Shown here: positions 1 through 7,777 of the stretch, piece by piece
Layout: each line of letters opens with the position of its first letter
How positions within the stretch are numbered: position 1 is the first letter of the stretch
DNA from: Draconibacterium orientale
GTDB lineage: Bacteria; Bacteroidota; Bacteroidia; Bacteroidales; UBA12170
Direction: 5' to 3'
Length of the DNA: 35,919 bases
Assembly: GCA_020718205.1 (NCBI GenBank)
Contig: DYSN01000028.1
Coordinates: 1-35,919 of the forward strand
Translations under genes and position numbers: made by a program
The notes under the pieces: generated by a model
The model's database searches: none
What the model was told of the DNA's origin: nothing
Seen by the model: the letters and a program-made list of their open reading frames with translations, nothing else

Positions 1-51
1 AATGAACTCTTTGCCTAACGCTAATACTTCCGTATCGTGCTAAAACGGGTG

Positions 52-59
52 CAAAGGTA
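52..59 (-). promoter_or_regulatory. Putative -7 promoter box for a gene left of the window
   Basis: On the minus strand this reads TACCTTTG, matching the Bacteroidota primary-sigma -7 consensus TAnnTTTG. It points left, towards a gene outside the window. No convincing TTTG -33 element is seen at the usual 19-base spacing. The match alone is weak because the region is AT-rich. Confidence 0.35.
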
Positions 60-186
60 ATCTTAGTTTAATATGAAATTAAGTATTTTTTAATATTCTT
101 TGAAATATTTTTTAATTGCCTGTTATTCAATTATTATTTTTCCGTATTCCGGATCAATAGCTGGTTATTTATTCGCAAGTATATCG

Positions 187-222
187 GGAAAATCACTTAG
201 AAAGGTCGGCATAACGAGTGAT
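187..222 (-). terminator. Weak hairpin after the flippase gene
   Basis: The arms ATCACT (192-197) and AGTGAT (217-222) form a 6-bp inverted repeat just past the flippase stop codon. On the minus strand the second arm runs into TTTTCC. The loop is long (19 bases) and the U-tract short, so this is only a possible terminator. Confidence 0.3.
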
Positions 223-234
223 AAAAATCTTACT

Positions 235-1737
235 CTATCTATTTTTTCTTCTTAAATTCTTCAAAAATGGGGCTTTGAATAATGATAATATCCATTGATT
301 GGCATCGCTGGAAATGTTAAAATAAAGAACAGGAATGATAAAAAGAACACTTACCAACAGCGATCTTATTATAATATCGGTGTAAAAGCTTCCAACTTTC
401 GGAAGATATGATTGCAAATAGTAAATCAGAGCTGCAATAATAAAGGGGAGGAGGGTTGCAAGCTTGTATGGATACAAGCCCATTTTAAATTTTAAAAATG
501 CAATTTTAATTGAATGGTAAATAAATTTGGATACTAATGCAGCAAAGGCAGCACCCATCAATCCCCAAATGGGAATAAAAATAAAATTGGTGATTATTAT
601 CAAAATGGTAAGTAGAACAATAAAATGTGAGGAATATTTATAATGAGATGAGCTAAAAATAATTTGATTCGCAACCCCAGTCGTCATCTCTACCACATTG
701 GCCAACCCAATAAATACAATGACCATCAATCCTGGCCTATAACTTTCGCCAATAAGTGACATGATATTTTCCATATTCACCAACAAACCTAAATACACCC
801 AAACACCGATGATAGTCAGGTTAATGCTGCTTTTTTTGTAAATTAACTCAATATCGTGGATATCATTCTTTTTAAACGATTCGGCCAATATAATGGAGCT
901 TATTCGGGTAACTGGTCTCGATGGGACTAAAATTAAGGTGCCAAAAAAGAAAGTAATGGTATAAATTCCCACATCGGTAAGGGTTAAGAATCTTTCAATC
1001 ATAATGATGTCGAGATTCAGGACTAAAATTCCTGAAAAGCTGGTTATCATTCCAAAGAATGCCACAGAAATCATTTGCTTTTTAAGCCCCGGATTCAGGA
1101 ATTTAAAATCGGGTTTGATATGAAGCTCATTTTCTTTCCAAAGCTTGTAAAACATCCATATTGGCGGAAAACCAAATGCCAAAGCGTAGAAAAATACAAG
1201 CTCTCTGAAATTTAAAAACCGAATAGTAAATAAAATAAGCACAACTAAGATTAATACTCTCTGGATCACTTCCTTTTGAACGGTTCCAATGATGGAATTA
1301 AGAATGGCTTTATAATAGGAATCGGCGATATTATATATCAGGATAAATATGGTGATTGGTGTTACCCAGTAAAAGTAATCGTTGAGAAGGGGTGTTTTTT
1401 CAAAATCAGTGGACATAAAAAAATGCTGATAAAGATAAAAAACTGGCATTACGACCAAAAAACCGATGATAGATACCAGAAAAAACAAGGCTAAAAAACC
1501 ATGATGGTGGGTGCCGGGGTCGCGAAAATAAGGAAACATTCGGACAGCCACAATTGAAAAACCCAGTCCGGCAAATTGAGCCAGAAGGGTGGAGTAGGAA
1601 ACAATAACTCTTAGCAAGCCGATTTCATCTTCGGCCAGATATTTGGGCATAATCCAGGCTGTGGTTATGAAACCGAGGATGACTCCCAGATAGGTAATCA
1701 TTAATCCATTGATGCTTTGTTTCTGAATAATACCCAC
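235..1737 (-). CDS. Polysaccharide/O-antigen flippase-like membrane protein (MOP superfamily)
   Basis: This is a very hydrophobic protein of about 500 residues with some 12-14 predicted membrane helices, as in Wzx/MATE-type lipid-linked oligosaccharide flippases of the MOP superfamily. Such proteins move undecaprenyl-linked sugars across the inner membrane. The open frame continues back to a TTG at 1788, but I prefer the GTG at 1737. It gives the N-terminus MGIIQKQSI, the form I recall for Bacteroidota homologues, and the extra 17 residues are a basic stretch of unlike character. The gene is divergent from gpsA. A GT4 glycosyltransferase and a YfhO-type protein follow on the same strand beyond gpsA, which suits a role in surface polysaccharide, but its exact substrate cannot be read. 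The family call is good; Wzx versus teichoic-type exporter is open. Confidence 0.85.
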   Translation of the reverse strand: MGIIQKQSINGLMITYLGVILGFITTAWIMPKYLAEDEIGLLRVIVSYSTLLAQFAGLGFSIVAVRMFPYFRDPGTHHHGFLALFFLVSIIGFLVVMPVFYLYQHFFMSTDFEKTPLLNDYFYWVTPITIFILIYNIADSYYKAILNSIIGTVQKEVIQRVLILVVLILFTIRFLNFRELVFFYALAFGFPPIWMFYKLWKENELHIKPDFKFLNPGLKKQMISVAFFGMITSFSGILVLNLDIIMIERFLTLTDVGIYTITFFFGTLILVPSRPVTRISSIILAESFKKNDIHDIELIYKKSSINLTIIGVWVYLGLLVNMENIMSLIGESYRPGLMVIVFIGLANVVEMTTGVANQIIFSSSHYKYSSHFIVLLTILIIITNFIFIPIWGLMGAAFAALVSKFIYHSIKIAFLKFKMGLYPYKLATLLPFIIAALIYYLQSYLPKVGSFYTDIIIRSLLVSVLFIIPVLYFNISSDANQWILSLFKAPFLKNLRRKNR

Positions 1738-1853
1738 TTTTCTTTTTCTGGCGAAATTATATATTATTTGGAATAATATCTTCCGCAAATTTTATTACGG
1801 AACCTTTAAAACTTAATTCACAAAAAGTAAACATCTAATAGTTAAAAAATTAA

Positions 1854-1861
1854 TAGATTTG
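1854..1861 (+). promoter_or_regulatory. Putative -7 box of gpsA
   Basis: TAGATTTG matches TAnnTTTG and ends 19 bases before the gpsA ATG, so the mRNA leader would be about 12-15 bases. No clear TTTG lies 19 bases upstream. Confidence 0.5.
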
Positions 1862-1880
1862 CCACCCTAAAAAATAGTGA

Positions 1881-2879
1881 ATGGAGAGTAAGACTAAAGT
1901 TTGTATTGTGGGTGGTGGTACCATGGGAACATCATTAGGTAATGCTCTGGCAATGAAGCCGGAATTGGAAGTGACTATTTTATCCATTGAAGAATCGGTG
2001 GTTGAATCGATTAATAAAAATCAAATCAATCATAAATATTTCCCGAATACCAAACTCACCTGGAGACTCAGAGCTACTCCCGATGCCAGGGTTTTGGAAA
2101 ATTTTGAGTATGTTTTTTTAGCCATTCCATCCTCCGCAATTTTCGATTTCATTGAACAGAACAAAAGCTTTTTCCATCCGGAGGTAATTCTCATCAATTT
2201 GGCCAAAGGATTAAGCAAGGATGAACACTATACCATAGCAGAAAGTCTGATAGCAAAAACCCCCTATAAAATTGCAACTTTCAAGGGCCCCACATTTGCC
2301 AGAGAGTTAATCAATAATATGCCTACAGCTTTCACTGTTGGTGCGGCTGATATTGAATTGTTTCCTAAATTCAAGGAAATGGTGAAAGGAACTTGCATAC
2401 ATCTGGATTATTCAACTGACATAAGGGGTGTAGAATTGCTGAGTGTTCTGAAAAATATTTACGCTATTGCCATTGGAATTGTAGATGCTCAATACGACTC
2501 GCCGAACCTGCGTTTTCTCTTTCTTACCAAGGCATTCAACGAGATGCGAAATATTCTTATAAAATTTGACGGGAAAAAGAAAACCATATTTAAATATTGT
2601 GGTTATGGGGATTTTGGGCTAACCGCACTAAACGATTTAAGTCGAAACAGGACTCTGGGGCTACTTATTGGCAAAGGTTTTTATAGTGAAAGCAACTCAA
2701 ATGTGGTGCTTGAAGGTAAAAATGCGGTGGATGTATTTTGTAAGCTAATAGAGAAGGAAGATGTGGGTGAAGAATTCAGAATTATTAAGGAACTAAACAA
2801 GGTACTTTCGGGTAAATATGATATTGCTCATTTTATCCACGAAATACTCGAGGAACATGAAAGCGTTCCAATTGACTAA
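1881..2879 (+). CDS. gpsA: Glycerol-3-phosphate dehydrogenase [NAD(P)+]
   Basis: GpsA reduces dihydroxyacetone phosphate to sn-glycerol-3-phosphate in the cytoplasm, feeding phospholipid synthesis. The 332-residue length is normal. The N-terminal Rossmann motif is GGGTMGTSLG (about residues 11-20). The segments NLAKGLSK (about 108-115), FKGPTFARE (about 134-142) and LKNIYAIAIGIVDA (about 190-203, with the catalytic lysine) follow the family pattern, as does GYGDFGLT with NRTLG in the C-terminal substrate domain. The ATG at 1881 sits directly before the Rossmann strand and after a promoter-like box. It is the only plus-strand gene among the minus-strand polysaccharide genes and ends 24 bases from the convergent glycosyltransferase, with no terminator hairpin visible between them. 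Confidence 0.95.
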   Translation: MESKTKVCIVGGGTMGTSLGNALAMKPELEVTILSIEESVVESINKNQINHKYFPNTKLTWRLRATPDARVLENFEYVFLAIPSSAIFDFIEQNKSFFHPEVILINLAKGLSKDEHYTIAESLIAKTPYKIATFKGPTFARELINNMPTAFTVGAADIELFPKFKEMVKGTCIHLDYSTDIRGVELLSVLKNIYAIAIGIVDAQYDSPNLRFLFLTKAFNEMRNILIKFDGKKKTIFKYCGYGDFGLTALNDLSRNRTLGLLIGKGFYSESNSNVVLEGKNAVDVFCKLIEKEDVGEEFRIIKELNKVLSGKYDIAHFIHEILEEHESVPID

Positions 2880-2903
2880 TTTACTTTTTTCGCTGTAGTA
2901 ATT

Positions 2904-4199
2904 TTATATGGATTGAATTATTTGATGCAATCTGTTAGTCAGGCTTTTGCGACTAAATTGTCCTATTTCAGTTGTTTCCGGCTTGTCAACCCCGCGTAAA
3001 AATCCTTCGTAAAACTCAAGTATTGTTTTTTGCATTTTTTCCATATCATTAAATCCAACGATTGCCCCAGCCTGGGTTTCTTTCAGGATAGTTGCAATAT
3101 CACCATTTTCCGGACCCTGAGCCAGAATCGGTCGCAAGGCAGCCAGATATTCGAAGAATTTCCCGGTTAGTATTCCCGAAGCATTTTGCGAATTGTTTAT
3201 GGGCAAATAGAGCAGCCTGGCCTTTGATTGTATTTCTCCAATCATGGAATAGGGCATATAATCGATAAATTGGGTGCAGTTTTCCAATTCGTATTGGCTG
3301 ATATAGCTGCGGGCTTTAAAATCAGTTTTTCCAATAAATTTTAGCCTTAAATGGGCTGCAAATTCAGCATTATTGGCTCGTAGAATATGGAGAGCTTTAT
3401 AAAACGATTCGTGGCTTCTGTGGGTGTTGATACTACCTATATGAACAATTGTGAATTCCTTATCCAAATAGTCCGAAGCTTTTGGTATGGCATCGTATCC
3501 ATTTGTAATGACTTCTATATCATCTCGTTGACTTGTTTTCTGAAATTCTTTTTTCATTGTTTCCCCAACCACCACTATTTTATCGGCTCTTTTTAATACT
3601 TTTTTTTCCAAATATTTATGGTAAAAGTTGGCAATGGAAAGCATTGGAAGTTCCTGGTAGAAGTCAATATTGGTCCAGGGATCACGAAAATCGGCTATCC
3701 ATTTAATACCTGTTTTTTTTTGAAGTTTCAGGGCAATTAAATGCAACGAATGCGGAGGCCCCGAAGATATTATCAAGTCAATTTGGTGATGGTGGATGTA
3801 TTTCTTTAAAAAATGAACGGATGGCGAAATCCAAAACATTTTGGCGTCGGGGATAAAAAAATTGGCTCTGATGAAAAGTGCAATCTTTACGGAAATACTT
3901 TTATTACTTGTCTGTTCTTCAGATAGAAAGCCCGCATTAAAGTTTCCTTTTTTGTTGGTAAAACTTTTATAGTATGAAAAAGGCTCCCGGATGGGTTTTT
4001 TTATGACCTGCACATGTTCAGGAATATCAGAAAGCAGGGAAGTATCTAAGGCAGGTGCCTCAGGGTTTTCGGCTGCGTAGACATGAATTTCATAATCGAA
4101 TTCGGCCAGATATTTTACAAATTTAAGCCATCGCTGAACACCTGCACCTCCCGCTGGTGGCCAGTAATAAGTTAGAATAAGTAGCCTTTTTCTCGCCAT
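2904..4199 (-). CDS. Glycosyltransferase family 4-like protein
   Basis: This 431-residue protein has the two-Rossmann (GT-B) plan of family 4 glycosyltransferases, which transfer sugars from nucleotide donors. The N-terminal half opens with LLILTYYWPPAGGAGVQRW (residues 5-23), the usual acceptor-side loop. The middle holds WIADFRDPW. The C-terminal donor-binding half has GSINTHRSHESF and a segment LPINNSQNASGILTGKFFEY, whose GKFFEY part resembles the donor-binding helix. A signal peptide is absent, so it acts at the cytoplasmic face. Its ATG follows the stop codon of the YfhO-type gene directly (TAAATG), so the two are almost surely co-transcribed. Sugar donor and acceptor cannot be inferred. 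Confidence 0.88.
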   Translation of the reverse strand: MARKRLLILTYYWPPAGGAGVQRWLKFVKYLAEFDYEIHVYAAENPEAPALDTSLLSDIPEHVQVIKKPIREPFSYYKSFTNKKGNFNAGFLSEEQTSNKSISVKIALFIRANFFIPDAKMFWISPSVHFLKKYIHHHQIDLIISSGPPHSLHLIALKLQKKTGIKWIADFRDPWTNIDFYQELPMLSIANFYHKYLEKKVLKRADKIVVVGETMKKEFQKTSQRDDIEVITNGYDAIPKASDYLDKEFTIVHIGSINTHRSHESFYKALHILRANNAEFAAHLRLKFIGKTDFKARSYISQYELENCTQFIDYMPYSMIGEIQSKARLLYLPINNSQNASGILTGKFFEYLAALRPILAQGPENGDIATILKETQAGAIVGFNDMEKMQKTILEFYEGFLRGVDKPETTEIGQFSRKSLTNRLHQIIQSI

Positions 4200-6689
4200 T
4201 TACAATTCCTTAGCATTACTGAGCAAACTCTTGATTTCGCGTCCTACAATACCCAGAAAAGCAAGTAAAAGCAGGATGGAGCCAACAAGGGCGATTTTTT
4301 CGCCGGTATAATAGCTTTTTGGAATAAACTTAAACTCAACAGTGTGATTTCCAGCCGGAATTGTCAGTCCCCTGAGCGTATAGTTGACTCTGATATGTGG
4401 GGCTAGCTGTCCGTCGATATAGGCATTCCATCCTTTGTTATAATATATTTCACTAAACACAGCGAGTTGTTTTTCGGTGGATTGGGATTCGTAAATCAGG
4501 TGATTGGGTGTATATTGCTTCATTGAAATTTGTCCGTCAGTGGCCATAGGGGAAGTAATTCCATTCAAATCCGATTGAAATCTTTTATCGATGATAACGG
4601 ATTCTTTGGAGCTTATTTTTTCAATAGCATCAAGCTCTTCTTTGGCATTGGAAACCCAAACGATATCTGTGGCAAACCACGCATTGCCAAAAGCATATGG
4701 ATTTTCGATCGGTGGGCTTTGCGGATTGTATATGATATATTTGGTGTTCAGCATATTGATGGCGTTCAGGGTCTTGAGAGTCTTATTAACTTCATCAAAA
4801 CTTCCGGCATTTTTAAGTGAGGCAATCAGGTCAGCAATTTCGGGTTGCAGGCTGCTATCTATTAAATCCTGATAACGTCCAAGTTTAGCGGAATGATATC
4901 CGCCAATTGATTTGTGATAGTAACTGGTTGCGCCATCGTTAAAAGGGTTTCCCAAATTTAAAACTCTGTAATCAAGCGATTTGTCTTCTAAAATGGCTTT
5001 ATCGGCAACTGATGGTGTATAGGGGTTCTCAATTCTGCGGGCGCTGTCGAAGCTTTCATCATTCACATAACGGCGATTGATGGTGAACATATCAGCAAGA
5101 AGCAGTATTGCAAAAGCCGTCAGCAGGACGGGTTTATTTAGTTTTTTGAGTGAATAAGCATACAGGAAAGCAGCCATAGCAAAGATATAGCCAAAGCTTC
5201 GAAGAGCATCGGTCTTGAAAATGCTCATGCGCGCAGCTTCCATATTGCTCACAAAATCAGCTGCCTGAGCATTTCCTTTAAGCTGTTGAGCTTCCATTTG
5301 ACTCAGGAAATTGAAAAACATATTTGGCACCAGGTAGAAGACCAGAAGTAATCCACCGGTAAGCCCAAAAGCAATAAAAAACTCTCTTTGTTTTTGTTGA
5401 ATTAGCTCTGGTTTTTTTACAACTTCCCAAATGGCCAATACCGCAAGAACCGGGATGGTGAATTCAGCCAATATCAGAATCATACTAACAGCTCTGAATT
5501 TATTATACAGCGGAAAATACTCGAGCATGAAATTGGTTAATGGCATAAAATTTTTACCCCAGGCCAGCATAATGCTGAAAAGGGTGCCTGCAAATAGAGC
5601 CCATTTGAGCCAGCCTTTTACATAAAACATTCCCAAAACAAATAAAAATACCATAATTGCTCCCGCATAGGTGGGCCCAGAGGTAAAAGGCTGGTCGCCC
5701 CAATACGATGAAATTCGGTTTTGTGAAAACGCCTGACGGTACTGTGGGTCTACTTTTTCCATGGCATCTTTATTGGCTGCCAGCGCGCCCGATCCACCAC
5801 CTTTGGCATTGGGAATCAACAAACTCCACGATTCGCCAACTCCATAACTCCATTGGGTGGCATAGTCTTTGTCGAGTCCGCTGGTTTGAATATTTCCAGG
5901 CTTAACAAGTTCCGATTTGCCGCGCATGGATTGTGAGCTATACTCCGACGTAACCCAAAGGTTGGTGATATTTGGTAAAACAGCGAGCAAAGCAGCGATT
6001 GCCAGAACTCCGGTAGCTTTTGCAAATTCGGGCATAGCCTTGCGTTTAATATGATCCACCAGAATAAAAATGCCTAATATGATGATAAATAGCAGTAGGT
6101 AATAGGTGATTTGCAGGTGATTGGCCTGTATTTCAAGGGCTGCAAAAAGTGCAGTCAATATGCCGCCAAGTAGATATTTTCCACGATAGGTTAGAATAAT
6201 GGAGCCAACCAGGGGTGCCATTAATCCAATGGCGTGGGCTTTGGAATTGTGCCCGGCTTCTAGAATGATGATAAAATAAGATGAGAAAGCAAAACCAAAA
6301 CTCCCAATCATGGCCAGCCAGGGGTCAACTTTGAGGATAATAAGCAAAATGAAAAATCCCAGAAAATACAGGAATACCAGATTTACATGTTGCGGAAGGC
6401 CGAGCTTAATTATTTTATCTACCTTTTTTATCCAGTTATTGGGATAAGTGGTGGAGATTTGATAAGCAGGCATCCCGCCAAACATACCGTTGGTCCATAA
6501 CGCTTCATCGCCGGTTTTCTCGCGAAAATCCACCAACTCTTTCGACATGCCTTTAAATATAGTTATATCGCTTTGCTTTAGCTTTTTACCTTCTAAAACC
6601 GGGTTTAAGAAGGCAAAGCTAAGAATGATGAATAAAATGATGGCGGCCACATAGGGCAGAAGTTTTAAATATATGCTCTGGTTTTTCAT
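4200..6689 (-). CDS. YfhO-type multi-pass membrane protein
   Basis: This 829-residue protein has about 12-14 membrane helices in its first two thirds. A soluble stretch then ends in a beta-rich segment with YYNKGWNAYIDGQ and RGLTIPAGNHTVEFKFIP, followed by a last helix. That arrangement is the hallmark of the YfhO family (PF09586). YfhO-like proteins belong broadly to the GT-C-like membrane glycosylation proteins, and in Firmicutes relatives act in teichoic acid glycosylation. In Bacteroidota the substrate is not known. Its stop abuts the ATG of the GT4 gene, supporting a shared role in glycan modification at the membrane. The start ATG at 6689 gives a short cytoplasmic MKNQSIYLK before the first helix. 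Confidence 0.88.
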   Translation of the reverse strand: MKNQSIYLKLLPYVAAIILFIILSFAFLNPVLEGKKLKQSDITIFKGMSKELVDFREKTGDEALWTNGMFGGMPAYQISTTYPNNWIKKVDKIIKLGLPQHVNLVFLYFLGFFILLIILKVDPWLAMIGSFGFAFSSYFIIILEAGHNSKAHAIGLMAPLVGSIILTYRGKYLLGGILTALFAALEIQANHLQITYYLLLFIIILGIFILVDHIKRKAMPEFAKATGVLAIAALLAVLPNITNLWVTSEYSSQSMRGKSELVKPGNIQTSGLDKDYATQWSYGVGESWSLLIPNAKGGGSGALAANKDAMEKVDPQYRQAFSQNRISSYWGDQPFTSGPTYAGAIMVFLFVLGMFYVKGWLKWALFAGTLFSIMLAWGKNFMPLTNFMLEYFPLYNKFRAVSMILILAEFTIPVLAVLAIWEVVKKPELIQQKQREFFIAFGLTGGLLLVFYLVPNMFFNFLSQMEAQQLKGNAQAADFVSNMEAARMSIFKTDALRSFGYIFAMAAFLYAYSLKKLNKPVLLTAFAILLLADMFTINRRYVNDESFDSARRIENPYTPSVADKAILEDKSLDYRVLNLGNPFNDGATSYYHKSIGGYHSAKLGRYQDLIDSSLQPEIADLIASLKNAGSFDEVNKTLKTLNAINMLNTKYIIYNPQSPPIENPYAFGNAWFATDIVWVSNAKEELDAIEKISSKESVIIDKRFQSDLNGITSPMATDGQISMKQYTPNHLIYESQSTEKQLAVFSEIYYNKGWNAYIDGQLAPHIRVNYTLRGLTIPAGNHTVEFKFIPKSYYTGEKIALVGSILLLLAFLGIVGREIKSLLSNAKEL

Positions 6690-6721
6690 CCTAACTCTTT
6701 ATTTTGATTTTTATTGACGAT

Positions 6722-6759
6722 CCCGCATGTGGGTTTGCGTCACTTTCTGGCGTACATGC
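6722..6759 (-). promoter_or_regulatory. GCATGT-N22-CACATGCGGG element before the YfhO gene
   Basis: On the minus strand, GCATGT (6754-6759) and CACATGCGGG (6722-6731) frame 22 bases. The inner GCATGT/ACATGC halves are inverted repeats. The element ends 32 bases before the start codon. A near copy (N29 spacer) lies 34 bases before the barrel gene at 24041. The function is unknown; a protein-binding site or an RNA hairpin are both possible. Confidence 0.35.
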
Positions 6760-6773
6760 ACGCTGATTCTTGT

Positions 6774-7040
6774 TTATTTTTTTTGATTCTCATCCTTAAT
6801 TTCTTCAAAATCGACATAATCGCCAAGCTCTTGTTGGGCTGATGTAGATTTCGAATTCTGTTGGGTAGTATTATAAAAATCCTGATTTAAATCAGTAGGG
6901 TTTTGTGCCTGATTCATTGTTTTCTCCAGATTCTTCTGTAACCGACGAAACAAAAATGTCATGAAAAAGGGGGCTAGCCATCGAAATAGGTATGGCAACA
7001 GGATTAAAATAAGAAGGATAATAAATAATGTATTCAGCAT
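6774..7040 (-). CDS. DUF4834 family small membrane protein
   Basis: This is an 88-residue protein with one N-terminal hydrophobic helix (about residues 4-32), then a polar, Gln/Asn-rich linker and the conserved-looking ending GDYVDFEEIKD. I recognise this plan as DUF4834, a Bacteroidota family of unknown function. The N-terminal anchor suggests that the C-terminal tail faces the cytoplasm or periplasm; the topology cannot be settled by eye. It lies 84 bases upstream of the YfhO gene on the same strand, but the two need not be co-transcribed because the spacer holds an inverted-repeat element. Confidence 0.75.
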   Translation of the reverse strand: MLNTLFIILLILILLPYLFRWLAPFFMTFLFRRLQKNLEKTMNQAQNPTDLNQDFYNTTQQNSKSTSAQQELGDYVDFEEIKDENQKK

Positions 7041-7154
7041 TTGATTATTAAATTTTTGGCGAATTTACTCAATACACTTCAATCGCCAAAATATGGAAAC
7101 GAATAAATATTAAAACCACCGGATTGGAATAGAAATACTAGCGTGAATGCACCA

Positions 7155-7535
7155 TTAAAGGCTGTTGTTCAATCGTGATTCTATGTCGGTGGTACTGCTT
7201 GTAAACATCAAAATCACTCTATTGGCATCGAGAAGCATCATAAACGGAATCATGGTAATTCCATAAGATTTGGCTATCTCCGAATTGAAGGCCAGCGTAT
7301 CGTGAACCTGAAGGTAAGTGAGCTGGTCGGAATTTACCGCCGCTTGCCAAAGCTCCTTTTTTTGGTCTAAATTTACTCCAATTACCTGAATCTGTGACGA
7401 ATACTTATGCGATAGTGCTTCTAATTTTGGATTTTCCCTGCGACAGACTCCACACCGGCTTGCCCAAAAATCCACCGCCACAAATTTCCCCCGAAATTCA
7501 TATAATTCTCTGTAATTTCCATCCTTATCGGCCAA
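7155..7535 (-). CDS. TlpA/ResA-type thioredoxin domain, 5' end out of frame
   Basis: The readable frame encodes a thioredoxin fold with the redox motif CGVC in FWASRCGVCRRENP, the TlpA/ResA/AhpC-TSA style usual for extracytoplasmic thiol-disulfide proteins. The cis-proline region is present as GITMIPFM. The frame has no ATG; its first usable codon is TTG at 7535, in the middle of the expected N-terminal strand. Upstream in the same frame a lipobox (LLPSC, Cys at 7602-7604) and a linker EKDSTNTSNTAA are still encoded, but the hydrophobic signal region is in another frame. The natural product was therefore a lipoprotein of about 150-170 residues. As sequenced it is probably a pseudogene, a phase-off allele or an assembly error. 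Confidence 0.65.
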   Translation of the reverse strand: MADKDGNYRELYEFRGKFVAVDFWASRCGVCRRENPKLEALSHKYSSQIQVIGVNLDQKKELWQAAVNSDQLTYLQVHDTLAFNSEIAKSYGITMIPFMMLLDANRVILMFTSSTTDIESRLNNSL

Positions 7536-7669
7536 TTTGAAGTTGGGGGCAGTGCTTCCAATAACTGCGGCCGTATTTGATGTGTTTGTTGAATCCTTTT
7601 CGCAGGAGGGTAAGAGGGAAACAAAAAAATCAGTAATAATAATTTAATAAGTAAGATTTGGAAGCGAAT
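7536..7669 (-). pseudogene. Out-of-frame signal peptide of the thioredoxin lipoprotein
   Basis: Read on the minus strand, 7631-7669 encodes RFQILLIKLLLL-type hydrophobic residues in one frame. A run of seven T (A7 at 7623-7629 on the plus strand) follows. After it the lipobox VSLLPSC and the thioredoxin domain are in a different frame. One extra T in the run would join them as LLLLIFFVSLLPSC, a textbook lipoprotein signal. No ATG, GTG or TTG opens the hydrophobic frame; an ATT at 7667-7669 is the best-placed codon, so a second lesion is possible. Confidence 0.6.
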
Positions 7670-7698
7670 GAGTTGGATGATTATTGTTTTTCAAGGAA

Positions 7699-7706
7699 CA
7701 AAGATA
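7699..7706 (-). promoter_or_regulatory. Putative -7 box of the thioredoxin lipoprotein
   Basis: The minus strand reads TATCTTTG, a TAnnTTTG match, about 30 bases before the first codon of the damaged signal peptide. It supports the view that the gene once began near 7669 and not at 7535. Confidence 0.45.
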
Positions 7707-7765
7707 AGCTCATTTTAATTTATAAAACAGAGTAGCAAAAAACTGATCCGCTGTTGCTGAAATAT

Positions 7766-7773
7766 TATTTTTG
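7766..7773 (+). promoter_or_regulatory. Putative -7 box overlapping the 5' end of the exonuclease/GIY-YIG gene
   Basis: TATTTTTG matches TAnnTTTG and ends only 4 bases before the ATG at 7778. Transcription would start at or beside the ATG, giving a leaderless message. The box also argues against the in-frame TTG at 7754, which lies upstream of it. Confidence 0.45.
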
Positions 7774-7777
7774 TGGT

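Noticed and set aside
7754..7777. TTG start for the exonuclease fusion
   Set aside because: It lies upstream of the likely promoter box, adds eight unlike residues, and an ATG stands at 7778.
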